DNA of 46,540 nt from Desulfobulbaceae bacterium (GCA_011389815.1 JAABTP010000016.1:1-46540); one strand, 5' to 3'. Positions 16,006 through 24,353 are shown, numbered from the stretch's first letter. The notes: generated by a model not told the origin, from the sequence alone. Numbers and translations: made by a program.

Positions 16006-17721
16006 TTAAATAATAGCACCCAGTACCTCGTCCACAGCCTTGGCCTGCTCCATACGGTTACGGAGAAAGGATTCAGTAAGATGCTCACTGTTTTGTTCCA
16101 TCTGTCTGCACAGCTCCTGGATTCCCTCCTGGTCCCCTTGATCAGCCACTGTTTTTACCCGCTCCAGATTTGCTACAAAGTCATGGACAATTTTGCGACT
16201 CTCCCCAGAGGTGGACATAATCTCAGCATAAGTTCTCGGGTTTTGAGAATGTACTCGTGCCATAGCCAAAATAGGGTAAAGGGAGGTCAGAGTGCAATGG
16301 GAGGATAAATCCTCAGCAGTAATCCCGTTCTCCTCCAGCGTCATAGCCAGAGCCACAGATATCACAGTGGGCAGCTTCTGGCCAATTCCCATAAGCAAAT
16401 CATGTTTTGCTGCTGAATCCTGATAAATATTTGCTCCGTGCTTGTATAAAAAGGCCTCAAACTCAGAACAAAAGGTACCACTGCGGCCAGTGCGAACCAC
16501 AATGGCATTTTTATCCTTCATGGTTGCGGCCTGGGGCCCCCAGAGATTATGGACCAACATAATCTCAACCCCGGCGCTTGTGACCTTCAGGGCGGTTTCA
16601 AGAGTGTTTTCTGATTCACCAGCCAACAGGATTAAGGCCTTACCATCCTCAAGAAGGGGTGCATATTGGCGTATGGTGTCTGCTGTAAATGAAATTGGCA
16701 CACAGATCACCACCACATCGACCTGTGGAATCATCTCTTCCGGTCGGAGTTCTGTACTGCGCCCGGTCATAACAGTACGATAGCCCTCATTTTCTAAACG
16801 ATCAGCAAACCAGTCACTCATGGCCCCAGTCCCAATAAATCCAAATGACTTTATTATTTTGGAGCGCATATCCACCCGGGGGAAACAGCCAAGCAGACGC
16901 ATACGGTTGCCTTGACCGATAATTCGCTCCTCTATTGCGACTACCGCCTCCTGCATGGCCCGGTCTTCAATATGGCCTTCTGCTTCGATATAGATCTGTA
17001 ATTTCTGAGACTTCACATCATTTTCGGAACTCATGTCCAGAATATTGATACCATGCCTGGAAAATTCACCTAGAATATCAACAAGTAAGCCAACTCGATC
17101 ATCCAGCGGACCTGTAATAAAGGCAGTGGCATCATACCCGGTTGTTTGGGCAATTTCACGGCCCAGAACAGCATAGCGGGTCCGGTTATGTGGGGCAACC
17201 TCCCGCTCAATGATGTGCAGACCCAAGGCATCCAGGAGTTGAGCAGTGGCAATAACACCGTGGCTCCTTTCCCCTTGCTCCTGAAGACGGTGAACAGCCT
17301 GTTTCATATCCTGAATACTGGTCAGGGTTGCATGAGGAAAAGCTTCACAGAGATATTCATCGCATTGGCGAAACACGGCCCGCTTGCCCAGCAGTACCTC
17401 AAGTTCTTCTTTCTGAACATCCGGAAAAAACACACCAAGCGAAAGGTCAGCAGGCAAAACAATATTATCCAGCCAATACCCTTTTTTTACCTGCTCGAAC
17501 AAACGAAAATACTGCTTATTCTCTCCTTGCCGGGTATTAAATATCGGGATGACGATCTGATCAACGTGCTGGGTGATAAAGGCATCCACAAGGCCACCGG
17601 AATGGGGGTACAGTTTAATCTCAGCCTGAGGAGCATATTGGGTGGCAGCCTGCCAGGCATGGGAATGCTCAGGACCAAGGGTGCCAAGGGTTATTTTCTG
17701 TTCTGATATTGATGTAGACAT
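16006..17721 (-). CDS. Fusion: prephenate dehydratase-like, ACT, prephenate dehydrogenase
   Basis: A 571-residue cytosolic fusion of phenylalanine and tyrosine branch enzymes. Residues 1-190 resemble prephenate dehydratase, with a start like GTLGPEHSHAWQAA and the late HNRTRYAVLG holding the TRF-like motif (181-183); the usual ENS loop is replaced by IFNTRQGEN, so this domain is divergent. Residues about 198-275 form an ACT domain (GPLDDRVGLLVDILGEF, HGINILDMSS). Residues from 291 form prephenate dehydrogenase, starting with the NAD-binding FGFIGTGAMSDWFADRL. No chorismate mutase domain is present. Tyrosine synthesis is well supported; dehydratase activity is uncertain because of the divergent loop, and the domain may be regulatory. 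A short upstream frame at 17734-17787 may be a leader. Confidence 0.8.
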   Translation of the reverse strand: MSTSISEQKITLGTLGPEHSHAWQAATQYAPQAEIKLYPHSGGLVDAFITQHVDQIVIPIFNTRQGENKQYFRLFEQVKKGYWLDNIVLPADLSLGVFFPDVQKEELEVLLGKRAVFRQCDEYLCEAFPHATLTSIQDMKQAVHRLQEQGERSHGVIATAQLLDALGLHIIEREVAPHNRTRYAVLGREIAQTTGYDATAFITGPLDDRVGLLVDILGEFSRHGINILDMSSENDVKSQKLQIYIEAEGHIEDRAMQEAVVAIEERIIGQGNRMRLLGCFPRVDMRSKIIKSFGFIGTGAMSDWFADRLENEGYRTVMTGRSTELRPEEMIPQVDVVVICVPISFTADTIRQYAPLLEDGKALILLAGESENTLETALKVTSAGVEIMLVHNLWGPQAATMKDKNAIVVRTGRSGTFCSEFEAFLYKHGANIYQDSAAKHDLLMGIGQKLPTVISVALAMTLEENGITAEDLSSHCTLTSLYPILAMARVHSQNPRTYAEIMSTSGESRKIVHDFVANLERVKTVADQGDQEGIQELCRQMEQNSEHLTESFLRNRMEQAKAVDEVLGAII

Positions 17722-17733
17722 AGCAGGTTATCT

Positions 17734-17787
17734 TCAAAGAAGAAAGCCCCCGAACAGGGAGTGGTTTTCAGCAGTACTTTCCATCAT
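17734..17787 (-). CDS. Possible 17-residue leader peptide upstream of the aromatic fusion gene
   Basis: The frame reads MMESTAENHSLFGGFLL and ends 12 bases before the fusion gene's ATG. It has a good AGAGAGG ribosome binding site. It holds two phenylalanines and no tyrosine. A weak CCC/GGG hairpin followed by pyrimidines overlaps its end. It is suggestive of translational or attenuation control, but it is not a strong phenylalanine-rich leader. Confidence 0.35.
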   Translation of the reverse strand: MMESTAENHSLFGGFLL

Positions 17788-18048
17788 ATCCTCTCTGAGG
17801 AAGGGACAACAAAATATAAAAGTCGCTCAGATGACTCGTAAGTTAGGACGTAGTGTTGTTGGATGCTTGCCTGATTATCAGACGGAAGAATCCACCCGGC
17901 TAACATGAGTGGTTTTATGATTACAAAGTTGTGCTTCAAATGGTATAGTTTTCAAAAAAACACTAAACCTTTTTATAAAAAAAACTTTTTTTACTATGTA
18001 CGTATTGAAAAAACTGGTACAGGACTGGTACAAAGGTGTACCAATAAA
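17788..18048. other. Intergenic, AT-rich region upstream of the aromatic gene
   Basis: No gene was recognised. Closely spaced ACTGGTAC direct repeats lie at 18013-18032, followed by a short GGTAC/GTACC palindrome, next to the tRNA-Thr 3' end. No second att-like copy of the tRNA end is seen in the window, so integration is not supported. Confidence 0.4.
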
Positions 18049-18081
18049 AAATGGTTACGTCTCAGCAAGGCGTAACCATTT
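18049..18081 (-). terminator. Rho-independent terminator of tRNA-Thr
   Basis: On the minus strand an 11-base-pair stem (AAATGGTTACG with its complement) and an 11-base loop are followed by a T-run. It starts 7 bases beyond the encoded CCA. Confidence 0.85.
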
Positions 18082-18088
18082 GAAATTA

Positions 18089-18165
18089 TGGAGCCGATAA
18101 CCGGACTTGAACCGGTGACCTACTGATTACGAATCAGCCGCTCTACCAAGCTGAGCTATATCGGC
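18089..18165 (-). tRNA. tRNA-Thr(CGT), CCA encoded
   Basis: A complete cloverleaf is read on the minus strand. GCCGATA pairs with TATCGGC in the acceptor stem, the D arm is GCTCAGCTTGGTAGAGC, and the anticodon loop TTCGTAA carries CGT. The T arm contains GGTTCAAGTCC, the discriminator is T (18092) and CCA is encoded at 18091-18089. This isoacceptor reads ACG threonine codons. Confidence 0.95.
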
Positions 18166-18230
18166 ATATTTTTTTTGTGGACGAGACGAATCAGTGAGTT
18201 ATTTCCCTGCTCATTCAATGAAGCTCTATC

Positions 18231-18259
18231 CATGTAGCATGGTTAGGCTATACTGTCAA
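18231..18259 (-). promoter_or_regulatory. Candidate tRNA-Thr promoter
   Basis: TTGACA (18254-18259) and TACATG (18231-18236) are spaced by 17 bases on the minus strand. It ends five bases before the start of the divergent nine-heme cytochrome gene, so the two genes share a compact divergent promoter region. A TATACT at 18249-18254 on the plus strand may be part of the cytochrome promoter. Confidence 0.45.
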
Positions 18260-18263
18260 GATT

Positions 18264-19799
18264 ATGAAGCACCATTTTACATTATTAGCCCTTTTTTTTC
18301 TGATTTCGCTGCTTGGATGCCAGCAAGAAGAACAAAAACGCAATTCTGCCCCAGCTTCAACGCCAGAAGGACAACCAAGCCCTGTAGCGGTGAAAAAAAC
18401 ATTGCCCCCCCCGCCTCCAGCACCGGGCTGCCAATCCTGTCATACTGAAATACAGCTGGATAGTAATCATAATCTTGCCTGTGCAAGCTGCCATCAGGGC
18501 AATAATACAGTCAATGAGAAAAAAGTAGCCCACCAAGGCTTAATCAGCCAGGCCGCAAGCCCGATAGCTATGGAAAAGAACTGTGGTAAATGCCATGCTG
18601 AGCAGCTGGAGCGTTGCGCTCAGTCCGGCCATTTTACCATGAGTAATGCTGTTAATCAGGTTCGGGAACATTTTGAGCTTTCGCCGCTGAAGGACCTTAC
18701 TGAAATCCCGGAAAATGAGGGCATTCCCCAGAATAAGAAAGAGCTGGTCAATGACTTGCTCCGTCGGCAATGCCTGCGCTGCCATGTATATAGTAAGGGG
18801 GATGACTACCCTTATGTCCGGCGCGGCAAAGGCTGCGCAGCTTGCCATATGCAGTATATTGATGGCAAACTGACAGGAAAAGAGGAGGGCAAGGCAAACC
18901 ATGCCTTTATCAGGCCTGCAAAACAGCAATGCCTGAGCTGCCATTATGGTAATCATGTGGGCAGTGACTTTGATGGTGGTTATGAGCAGGATCATAATTG
19001 GTCCTACCGCACACCCTTTATCACCAGGGATCCTTTTCTCCGGCCTTATGGCATAGAACTTCATAATCTTGTCCCGGATATTCATCAACAGCGCGGCATG
19101 ACCTGCCTGGATTGTCATAGTGGTGCTGAGCTTGCTGGTGAAAAGCCTTCTGTGCAATGTCTGGATTGTCATGGATCTGATGTATCTCCTGCTGTTAGCA
19201 AGCTTCGGGTTCAGGGGAATGAACGTATTCTCCAGCTCTACAAGAGCGAAGAAGAACGTTTGGTCCCACGTTTGCAACATCCTGCCCATATTAGATATAA
19301 GGCTCAGGTTTCCTGTCAGGTTTGTCATGCCCAATGGTCCTATAATGACGGGACAACCCATTTACTGCTCAGCTATTCTGAAGATGTGTACCCCTGGGAT
19401 CGCCTTGCTGTCCAGTCCAGCTCTGCGGTGGAGCGTTTTGTTGAATATAATCTGTACACTGAAGAGGAGGAGCTTGCTCCTTCCTTGCCTGATCAGATCA
19501 CTGGCAAACGGAAAGCAGGGATCTGGTATAAGGGCTTTACTCAGCGTCGCTGGGAAGATATCCTGATTGATAAAGATACAGATGGGATCATCAAGGTCTT
19601 CCGACCTCTTCTGGATCTCAGGCTTTCTGCCATTGATGAGGAGGAAGAGATCATTGCGGATTTTGATAATCTGATGGGCAAGGATGCAGGGTTACGCCCC
19701 TATACCCCCCATACCACAGGTCCGGCTGGCCTTTTTTATGAACAACGTTTTCTCCACCTGCTGTCTGGCCAGGATGGAGAATCCGCAGAAAATCAGTAA
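18264..19799 (+). CDS. Nine-heme c-type cytochrome lipoprotein
   Basis: A secreted multiheme electron carrier of 511 residues. The N-terminus is a lipoprotein signal peptide with lipobox LLGC, so Cys19 should be lipidated, followed by a proline-rich linker at residues 46-54. Nine CxxCH sites are visible, beginning at residues 56, 73, 107, 170, 191, 223, 281, 299 and 351. The C-terminal 150 residues carry no hemes and are acidic. Histidines between the sites could be second axial ligands. It likely resides in the outer membrane or periplasm, handing electrons across the envelope. It belongs to no named heme-protein family I can recognise. rlpA follows after 26 bases in the same direction. The terminal electron partner is unknown. 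Confidence 0.85.
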   Translation: MKHHFTLLALFFLISLLGCQQEEQKRNSAPASTPEGQPSPVAVKKTLPPPPPAPGCQSCHTEIQLDSNHNLACASCHQGNNTVNEKKVAHQGLISQAASPIAMEKNCGKCHAEQLERCAQSGHFTMSNAVNQVREHFELSPLKDLTEIPENEGIPQNKKELVNDLLRRQCLRCHVYSKGDDYPYVRRGKGCAACHMQYIDGKLTGKEEGKANHAFIRPAKQQCLSCHYGNHVGSDFDGGYEQDHNWSYRTPFITRDPFLRPYGIELHNLVPDIHQQRGMTCLDCHSGAELAGEKPSVQCLDCHGSDVSPAVSKLRVQGNERILQLYKSEEERLVPRLQHPAHIRYKAQVSCQVCHAQWSYNDGTTHLLLSYSEDVYPWDRLAVQSSSAVERFVEYNLYTEEEELAPSLPDQITGKRKAGIWYKGFTQRRWEDILIDKDTDGIIKVFRPLLDLRLSAIDEEEEIIADFDNLMGKDAGLRPYTPHTTGPAGLFYEQRFLHLLSGQDGESAENQ

Positions 19800-19825
19800 A
19801 GAAAGATCAAAAAGAGTAAAGAAGA

Positions 19826-21031
19826 ATGATGAGCTTTATCAATACATTTTGCAGGAAAAGTACTATTTTCGTGCCCCTTTTGTTGCTCTGCCTGCTGCTG
19901 TTGAACGGTTGTGCCCGGAAAAAAAATATTACACCTGCCAACGATCCAGCTTCTATGCCAGCTTCTATAACAGAAGATGACCAAGAGAAAGACAAAAAAA
20001 AGGAAGACAAGAAAGAGGAAGAACAGAAAAAAAAAGAATCTGGGAAAAAGAAACGAGGAAAGAAGAAAGGGAGAAAAACACCTCCAACCCAGCGTCCCTA
20101 TGTGATTGAAGGGCGAAAATATTACCCGATTCCTTCAGCTGAAGGGTATGAGGAAACAGGCTTGGCCTCCTGGTACGGTGATCCTTTTCACGGTCGCAAG
20201 ACTGCTAATGGCGAGACCTATGATATGCACGGGGTGACAGCGGCCCATAAAACCCTGCCGATGAATACCATGCTGCTGGTCAAAAACCTGGCCAATGGTA
20301 AGACTGCCACGGTTCGCATTAATGACAGAGGACCTTTTGTTGATGGCCGGATTATTGATTTGAGCTATACCACAGCCAGGGAACTTGGGATTTATCGTCG
20401 TGGAACAGGTAAGGTTCAGATCGTTGCACTCTGTGCAGCAGGAGAAGATAAGGAAAAACTGAAGAGAGTTCGTCGAAATAAGCAGAAGAATGGACAGCAG
20501 GACAGAGAAGAATATGAGGAGATCATCGGCGCACTAGCTGAGGAAGACCCGGAAGACTATCAGGCGTTAGAACTGGAAGAGAGTGGGGACAGGAGGGAAC
20601 TGCCTCTTCTTGCTGCACACAATAAAAAGAAGAAGATGATCTCCTCCTCAGCTATCAGTGGTACCCAATGTACTGTTATCCTTCCAAATGGCAAAAAAAA
20701 GCGTATACGTCAGGATTTTGATACGGGAAATTTTTATATTCAGGTAGGAAGCTTTGAAGAGAAAACACGGGCGCGAAAATTGGCCCGGATTTTTGCTGTT
20801 CAAGGGCGTAATGTGGTTATTCAGGAATTTGCTGCTGCTGGAACCCACTTCTTCCGAGTTCTGGTTTTCAGCAGTACCTCGTTAAAAAAGGCAAAACAGC
20901 ATAAAGAGAAACTCAAAAAACAAGGCTATGAACACGCCTTTGTGATTGCCAGGGATAATCCGCCGAAGAGTCATAAGAAGAATGCTGCTAAAGGGAGCAA
21001 AGGGGGAAGAAAAAAGATAGCAGTCAACTGA
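19826..21031 (+). CDS. rlpA: RlpA septal-ring lytic transglycosylase-type lipoprotein
   Basis: Peptidoglycan-acting lipoprotein of 401 residues. The signal peptide ends in lipobox LLNGC (Cys29). Residues about 50-85 are an extremely lysine/glutamate-rich linker. The double-psi β-barrel domain follows at about 110-205, with GLASWYGDPFHGRKTANGE, TAAHKTLPMNT and VRINDRGPFVDGRIIDLS; the aspartate in NDRGPF is the conserved catalytic candidate. A C-terminal SPOR domain (FYIQVGSFEEKTRARKLA, then FRVLVFSS) binds denuded glycan strands at the septum. The tail is again lysine-rich. It is probably cotranscribed with the nine-heme lipoprotein, which may link cytochrome insertion with wall remodelling. 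The family assignment is strong; transglycosylase activity is family knowledge. Confidence 0.9.
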   Translation: MMSFINTFCRKSTIFVPLLLLCLLLLNGCARKKNITPANDPASMPASITEDDQEKDKKKEDKKEEEQKKKESGKKKRGKKKGRKTPPTQRPYVIEGRKYYPIPSAEGYEETGLASWYGDPFHGRKTANGETYDMHGVTAAHKTLPMNTMLLVKNLANGKTATVRINDRGPFVDGRIIDLSYTTARELGIYRRGTGKVQIVALCAAGEDKEKLKRVRRNKQKNGQQDREEYEEIIGALAEEDPEDYQALELEESGDRRELPLLAAHNKKKKMISSSAISGTQCTVILPNGKKKRIRQDFDTGNFYIQVGSFEEKTRARKLARIFAVQGRNVVIQEFAAAGTHFFRVLVFSSTSLKKAKQHKEKLKKQGYEHAFVIARDNPPKSHKKNAAKGSKGGRKKIAVN

Positions 21032-21039
21032 AAAATAAA

Positions 21040-21061
21040 GGGCAGACACATAGTTCTGCCC
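21040..21061. repeat. Palindrome GGGCAGA...TCTGCCC, dispersed-repeat copy 1
   Basis: A seven-base-pair hairpin lies between rlpA and the convergent five-heme cytochrome gene. On the minus strand it is followed by TTTATTTTT, so it probably terminates the cytochrome transcript. The wider sequence, including CCCCTAC, resembles the copy at 25349-25376. Confidence 0.55.
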
Positions 21062-21119
21062 CTACGGCCCCCTCCACATCTATAGAAATTCATAAGAGTT
21101 CATATATGAAGACGGTGCA

Positions 21120-22286
21120 TTACAGCGTCAGGCTCTTTATGGCAATGATATGCGCCTTCTCATTCACCCCATCTTCAGGGATTGCAAAACCCTTGATCGC
21201 TTTAGGCGGAAAAAGTCGGTAAATCAGCATGACATCCACCTGAGCAATTGTTGGATCCGCAAGGGGATAGGTCATTGTCCGCGTTTCTTCAGCTTTTAGC
21301 CGGGTATCAAAAGCAATACCTTCTGCTGCCCAGGAAGGCACACCTTTTTTCTCACCAGCCCGAAAGGCCTGAAAGAACAGGGCCTGTTTATCTTCCAGCG
21401 GGCTCTCTTTAAAGTTCTCCCAAATCTTTTTGCCCTCTTTATCCTTGGCAACCACCTTAACAAAGGCGATACGCATGGGATTGGTTGAGGGAAAGGTGTG
21501 TTTGATCATATTTTGTACCGTTACCACAAGGCTTCTTTCTTCGCCTTCAGAGCTGATTGTTGCATCAAGGCTTGCTGCCTTTTTCAGCATTTCTTTATCA
21601 TGACCACCCGGCATCTTATGGGAACGATGGGTTTTGCCGTCTGTGCCAACGGTGGAGCGGCCTGCAATCTTAGGCATATGGCATTCCAGGCAGTTACCCT
21701 GGACTTCATCCTTCATTTGGCAGATTGCCACATCATTGCTATTTATTTTATGGCTATGGCAGCCCATACAGACCTTGCCTTCCGCAAAAAGATCAGATTG
21801 TCTTGTTGCATGGGGTAACCCTTTTTTTGCTGGTCTGCTGGTGTGAATTGCCCCATCCTTATTAAGCTTATATTGGTTGAATTTGTCTTTTTCGATAATT
21901 GATTCTATGCGGTGACAAAAAGTACAGCCGGTTCCTTCGGTGTGGGTCCAGTTTTTACTGTCCAGCTCTGCCGTACCTGCCATCAACTCCTTGATATTAT
22001 CAGCCATAGGGGTATGACAATTGGCGCAATGATAATTGCCCTTTTTACCTTTTTCTTCCATAGCCTGAACAAAGGCCTGATGTACTGCTCCGTGGGCCGG
22101 ATTTTCAAGGGCTGATGACTTGGCATGAAATGACTCCATCCACTCTTTGTAGATGGTGGGATGACAAGATGCGCATTCCTCAGATCTTGCTAAAGGGACA
22201 GCTCCTTCAGGAAGTTCATGGCTGTAGCCCGTAGTGGCACAGTAGAGCACTGAGCAGCTGAACAGCAACAGGGAAAGATACTTCAT
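21120..22286 (-). CDS. Five-heme c-type cytochrome
   Basis: A periplasmic cytochrome of 388 residues. A cleavable signal peptide precedes the mature protein, with cleavage likely after CATTGYSH or a little before. CxxCH sites begin at residues 38, 87, 121, 173 and 199, so all hemes lie in the N-terminal half. Residues 205-388 form a heme-free, β-rich domain (VTVQNMIKHTFPSTNPMRIA, then AFDTRLKAEETRTMTYPL). This layout is known from multiheme cytochromes in Desulfobacterota and Geobacter, but a reaction cannot be assigned. An AAGGAG ribosome binding site precedes the ATG at 22286. It lies downstream of the M24 peptidase gene with a 117-base gap. Confidence 0.85.
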   Translation of the reverse strand: MKYLSLLLFSCSVLYCATTGYSHELPEGAVPLARSEECASCHPTIYKEWMESFHAKSSALENPAHGAVHQAFVQAMEEKGKKGNYHCANCHTPMADNIKELMAGTAELDSKNWTHTEGTGCTFCHRIESIIEKDKFNQYKLNKDGAIHTSRPAKKGLPHATRQSDLFAEGKVCMGCHSHKINSNDVAICQMKDEVQGNCLECHMPKIAGRSTVGTDGKTHRSHKMPGGHDKEMLKKAASLDATISSEGEERSLVVTVQNMIKHTFPSTNPMRIAFVKVVAKDKEGKKIWENFKESPLEDKQALFFQAFRAGEKKGVPSWAAEGIAFDTRLKAEETRTMTYPLADPTIAQVDVMLIYRLFPPKAIKGFAIPEDGVNEKAHIIAIKSLTL

Positions 22287-22403
22287 AATCAGATTCTCCT
22301 TAGTAAGCTATATTATTAATATAATGAAGGTTTTGCCCTATCCGTTTAAAATGGTTTCCGGCAACAACACGTATTTGCACTTTTTTTTCGTTTTTATACT
22401 GAA

Positions 22404-23501
22404 CTAGAGGTCTAACCCGGTAGTATCCTGATTTAGCACCTCACAACCGTCCTTCCGGACCACAGCCATATTTTCCAGGCGGATGCCTCCCCATTCTGGA
22501 ATATAGATTCCCGGCTCAATAGTAACGATCATACCAGCCTGGAGTTTTTTCCTGTTCCTTGGTCCTAATCCAGGTGCTTCGTGAACAGCCAGCCCAACTC
22601 CGTGCCCCAGACTGTGCCCGAAAAAATCACCATATCCAGCGTCGTCAATAACCTTACGGGCCGCTTTATCCACCTCACGGCATACTGCCCCGGCCCGGAT
22701 AGCCTTGATACCGATCAGCTGGGCCTTACGTACTATTCGCAAAATTTGTTGAAATTTCTTCTTTGGTTTACCAATCATAAAGGTACGGGTCATGTCGGAG
22801 CAATAGCCTTGTAAGAGCAGGCCCATGTCAATCAGCACGACCTCTCCGTCTTTGAGAATCCGATCAGTAGGTATGGCATGGGGTTTTGCCGCATTGCTGC
22901 CAAAGGCAACAATGGTCTCAAAGCTTGGTCTCTCGGCCCCCATTTTTCGCATGGTCTGTTCTAAGGCCAAGGCTATTTCAATTTCAGTCATACCCGGAGC
23001 AATGATTTTATAAATGGCCTGAAACACCTGTTCGTTTAAGTGTACAGATTGTTTGATAAGCTGAATCTCTTCTTCGGTCTTGATCACCCGCATCCGTTCC
23101 ACCAAATCAAGCAGGGGAACCAGTTTAATCTTGATCTTTCCTGTTATTTTCTCCAGCTTATTCACCGATGAATGGAGGAAATAATGGCTTTCAAAGCCCA
23201 AGCGTTGTACCTTCAGGGCAGGCAGCAATTTCTTAAGTAGAGCAAACAATCCCTTACGGTAGACCTCTACTGTAAAGCCTTGGGCCTCTTCCTCTGCCTG
23301 CAAGGAAAACCGGGAGTCTGTCAGGAGCCAGGGTTTACCTTTTTTCGGGATTAACAACACCCCGGAACTCTCCTGAATGCCGTGGTCAGCAGCTGTGTAG
23401 CCGCTCAGGTAGTGCCGATTATGCGGCTCAGTGATAAGGACGGCATCAAGTTTGCGTCCCTGCAAACTCTTCTGAATTTTTTTTATGCGTTGTTTACTCA
23501 T
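22404..23501 (-). CDS. M24B aminopeptidase (Xaa-Pro type)
   Basis: Predicted metallopeptidase removing N-terminal residues before proline or hydrolysing Xaa-Pro dipeptides in the cytosol. The 365-residue protein starts at MSKQRIKKIQ. A creatinase-like N-domain extends to about residue 130, then the pita-bread catalytic domain. The five metal ligands are visible in LIDMGLLLQGYCSDMTRTF (two aspartates), GHSLGHGVGLAVHEAP (histidine), TIEPGIYIPEWGG (glutamate) and RLENMAVV (glutamate). The frame remains open for 117 more codons upstream through a 21-bp minisatellite. I reject that extension because family members begin at this position; the start lacks a clear ribosome binding site. Confidence 0.85.
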   Translation of the reverse strand: MSKQRIKKIQKSLQGRKLDAVLITEPHNRHYLSGYTAADHGIQESSGVLLIPKKGKPWLLTDSRFSLQAEEEAQGFTVEVYRKGLFALLKKLLPALKVQRLGFESHYFLHSSVNKLEKITGKIKIKLVPLLDLVERMRVIKTEEEIQLIKQSVHLNEQVFQAIYKIIAPGMTEIEIALALEQTMRKMGAERPSFETIVAFGSNAAKPHAIPTDRILKDGEVVLIDMGLLLQGYCSDMTRTFMIGKPKKKFQQILRIVRKAQLIGIKAIRAGAVCREVDKAARKVIDDAGYGDFFGHSLGHGVGLAVHEAPGLGPRNRKKLQAGMIVTIEPGIYIPEWGGIRLENMAVVRKDGCEVLNQDTTGLDL

Positions 23502-23525
23502 AGGTTTATTTGTAAGAGGGAGTAT

Positions 23526-23546
23526 GCTCAGGGTGTTACCCTGAGC
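23526..23546. repeat. Palindrome GCTCAGGGT-GTT-ACCCTGAGC (copy 1)
   Basis: A perfect nine-base-pair stem with a three-base loop lies just upstream of the M24 peptidase start. The same element occurs at 23983-24001, so it is a dispersed palindromic unit. Confidence 0.75.
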
Positions 23547-23758
23547 TAGCTCTATAAAGCCACGTTGGGGCATTGATAATGCCGTCATTATCGCAGGGGA
23601 TGTCGATCTCTTTCCCGGATCTTCCGAGCAGCCACAAAGAAGACGGTTGCAGAGGCAGAGGAGCATGTCGCAATGGGGCAGCAATGGGGAAAACCAAGAA
23701 AGCAGGCCTGCGATGCGGCTGCGCTGGGTGGAAAAATAACAAAGCAGTACTCCTTGAT

Positions 23759-23905
23759 GGTTTTTCCATGCTCCTGAACGATTTTTCTCTGCTCCTCGGT
23801 CATTTTTCCGTGCTGCTCTGTGGTTTTGCCGGGCTGATTTGCCGTTTTGCACCGCTCCTTTCTGGTTTTGCTCTCCTGTTTCGTGGTTTTTCCAGGCTGC
23901 GGAAC
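23759..23905. repeat. 21-bp minisatellite, locus B (7 units)
   Basis: Seven 21-base units start at 23759, 23780, 23801, 23822, 23843, 23864 and 23885, with consensus near GGTTTTTCC-TGCTCCT. Compared with the reverse complement of locus A, one unit pair matches at 15 of 21 positions, so both belong to one family in opposite orientation. Directly after the last unit, GGAAAAAC reverses GTTTTTCC and could form a hairpin. No unit is obviously translated. Confidence 0.85.
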
Positions 23906-23982
23906 AGGAAAAACATAGGCCGCTGTCTTTTTTTCTGTTGAATCCTTTGGCATAACCTGTGGAATTTCTATATCCTCATAAA

Positions 23983-24095
23983 CTCAGGGTGCTACCCTGA
24001 GCTGATGTATATTGTCCCTTCAGGACAATGGGCCGGATCCATACCCTGAAAGGGTTACATAGTTTCAGCATGGGGTAACACCCCGTGCAAACTGA
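23983..24095. repeat. Cluster of REP-like palindromes
   Basis: Four small hairpins follow each other: CTCAGGGT-GCT-ACCCTGAG (23983-24001), ATTGTCC-CTTCA-GGACAAT (24011-24029), ACCCT-GAA-AGGGT (24043-24055) and a longer one around GGGGT-AAC-ACCCC (24061-24095). No transposase is near. Such series are typical of mobile palindromic elements that are spread through genomes. Confidence 0.65.
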
Positions 24096-24188
24096 AAAAG
24101 GAAAAATGAGATCAGACCTCATTGTCTTTCTTAATAAAAACAGGTAACATTTCTATCTACGATAAAACGGCAATATTACCTTGCCCGC

Positions 24189-24210
24189 CCGGATTTGGCA
24201 AGCAATCCGG
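24189..24210. other. Hairpin CCGGATT...AATCCGG
   Basis: A seven-base-pair stem with an eight-base loop lies between the palindrome cluster and the Uma2 gene. It may terminate transcription or belong to the repeat cluster. Confidence 0.4.
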
Positions 24211-24215
24211 GATAA

Positions 24216-24353
24216 CCCAGCAAAATCAACCCGGAGACCTTTTCATGGGATGATCAGGAACGTTGTGAGCCGATCAACGGAGAAGATGTTCTGACCTCTA
24301 AACAATTCGGTCTGCTTCAGATAGAGTTGACCTCTGTGTTCATTGATGAATAA
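24216..24353 (+). pseudogene. Possible coding remnant (45 codons)
   Basis: After a stop at 24213 the plus strand reads a protein-like stretch containing KINPETFSWDDQER and KQFGLLQIELTSVFIDE before TAA at 24351. There is no start codon or ribosome binding site. The composition is unlike random frames nearby, suggesting the tail of a decayed gene. No family is recognised. Confidence 0.25.

Noticed and set aside
18013-18045. ACTGGTAC repeats next to tRNA-Thr as an integration (att) site
   Set aside because: There is no duplicate of the tRNA 3' end and no integrase or phage gene in the window.
23502-23852. In-frame N-terminal extension of the M24 peptidase by 117 codons
   Set aside because: The extension is open only because it runs through the 21-bp array and low-complexity DNA; family members begin at MSKQRIKK and no ribosome binding site supports the longer start.
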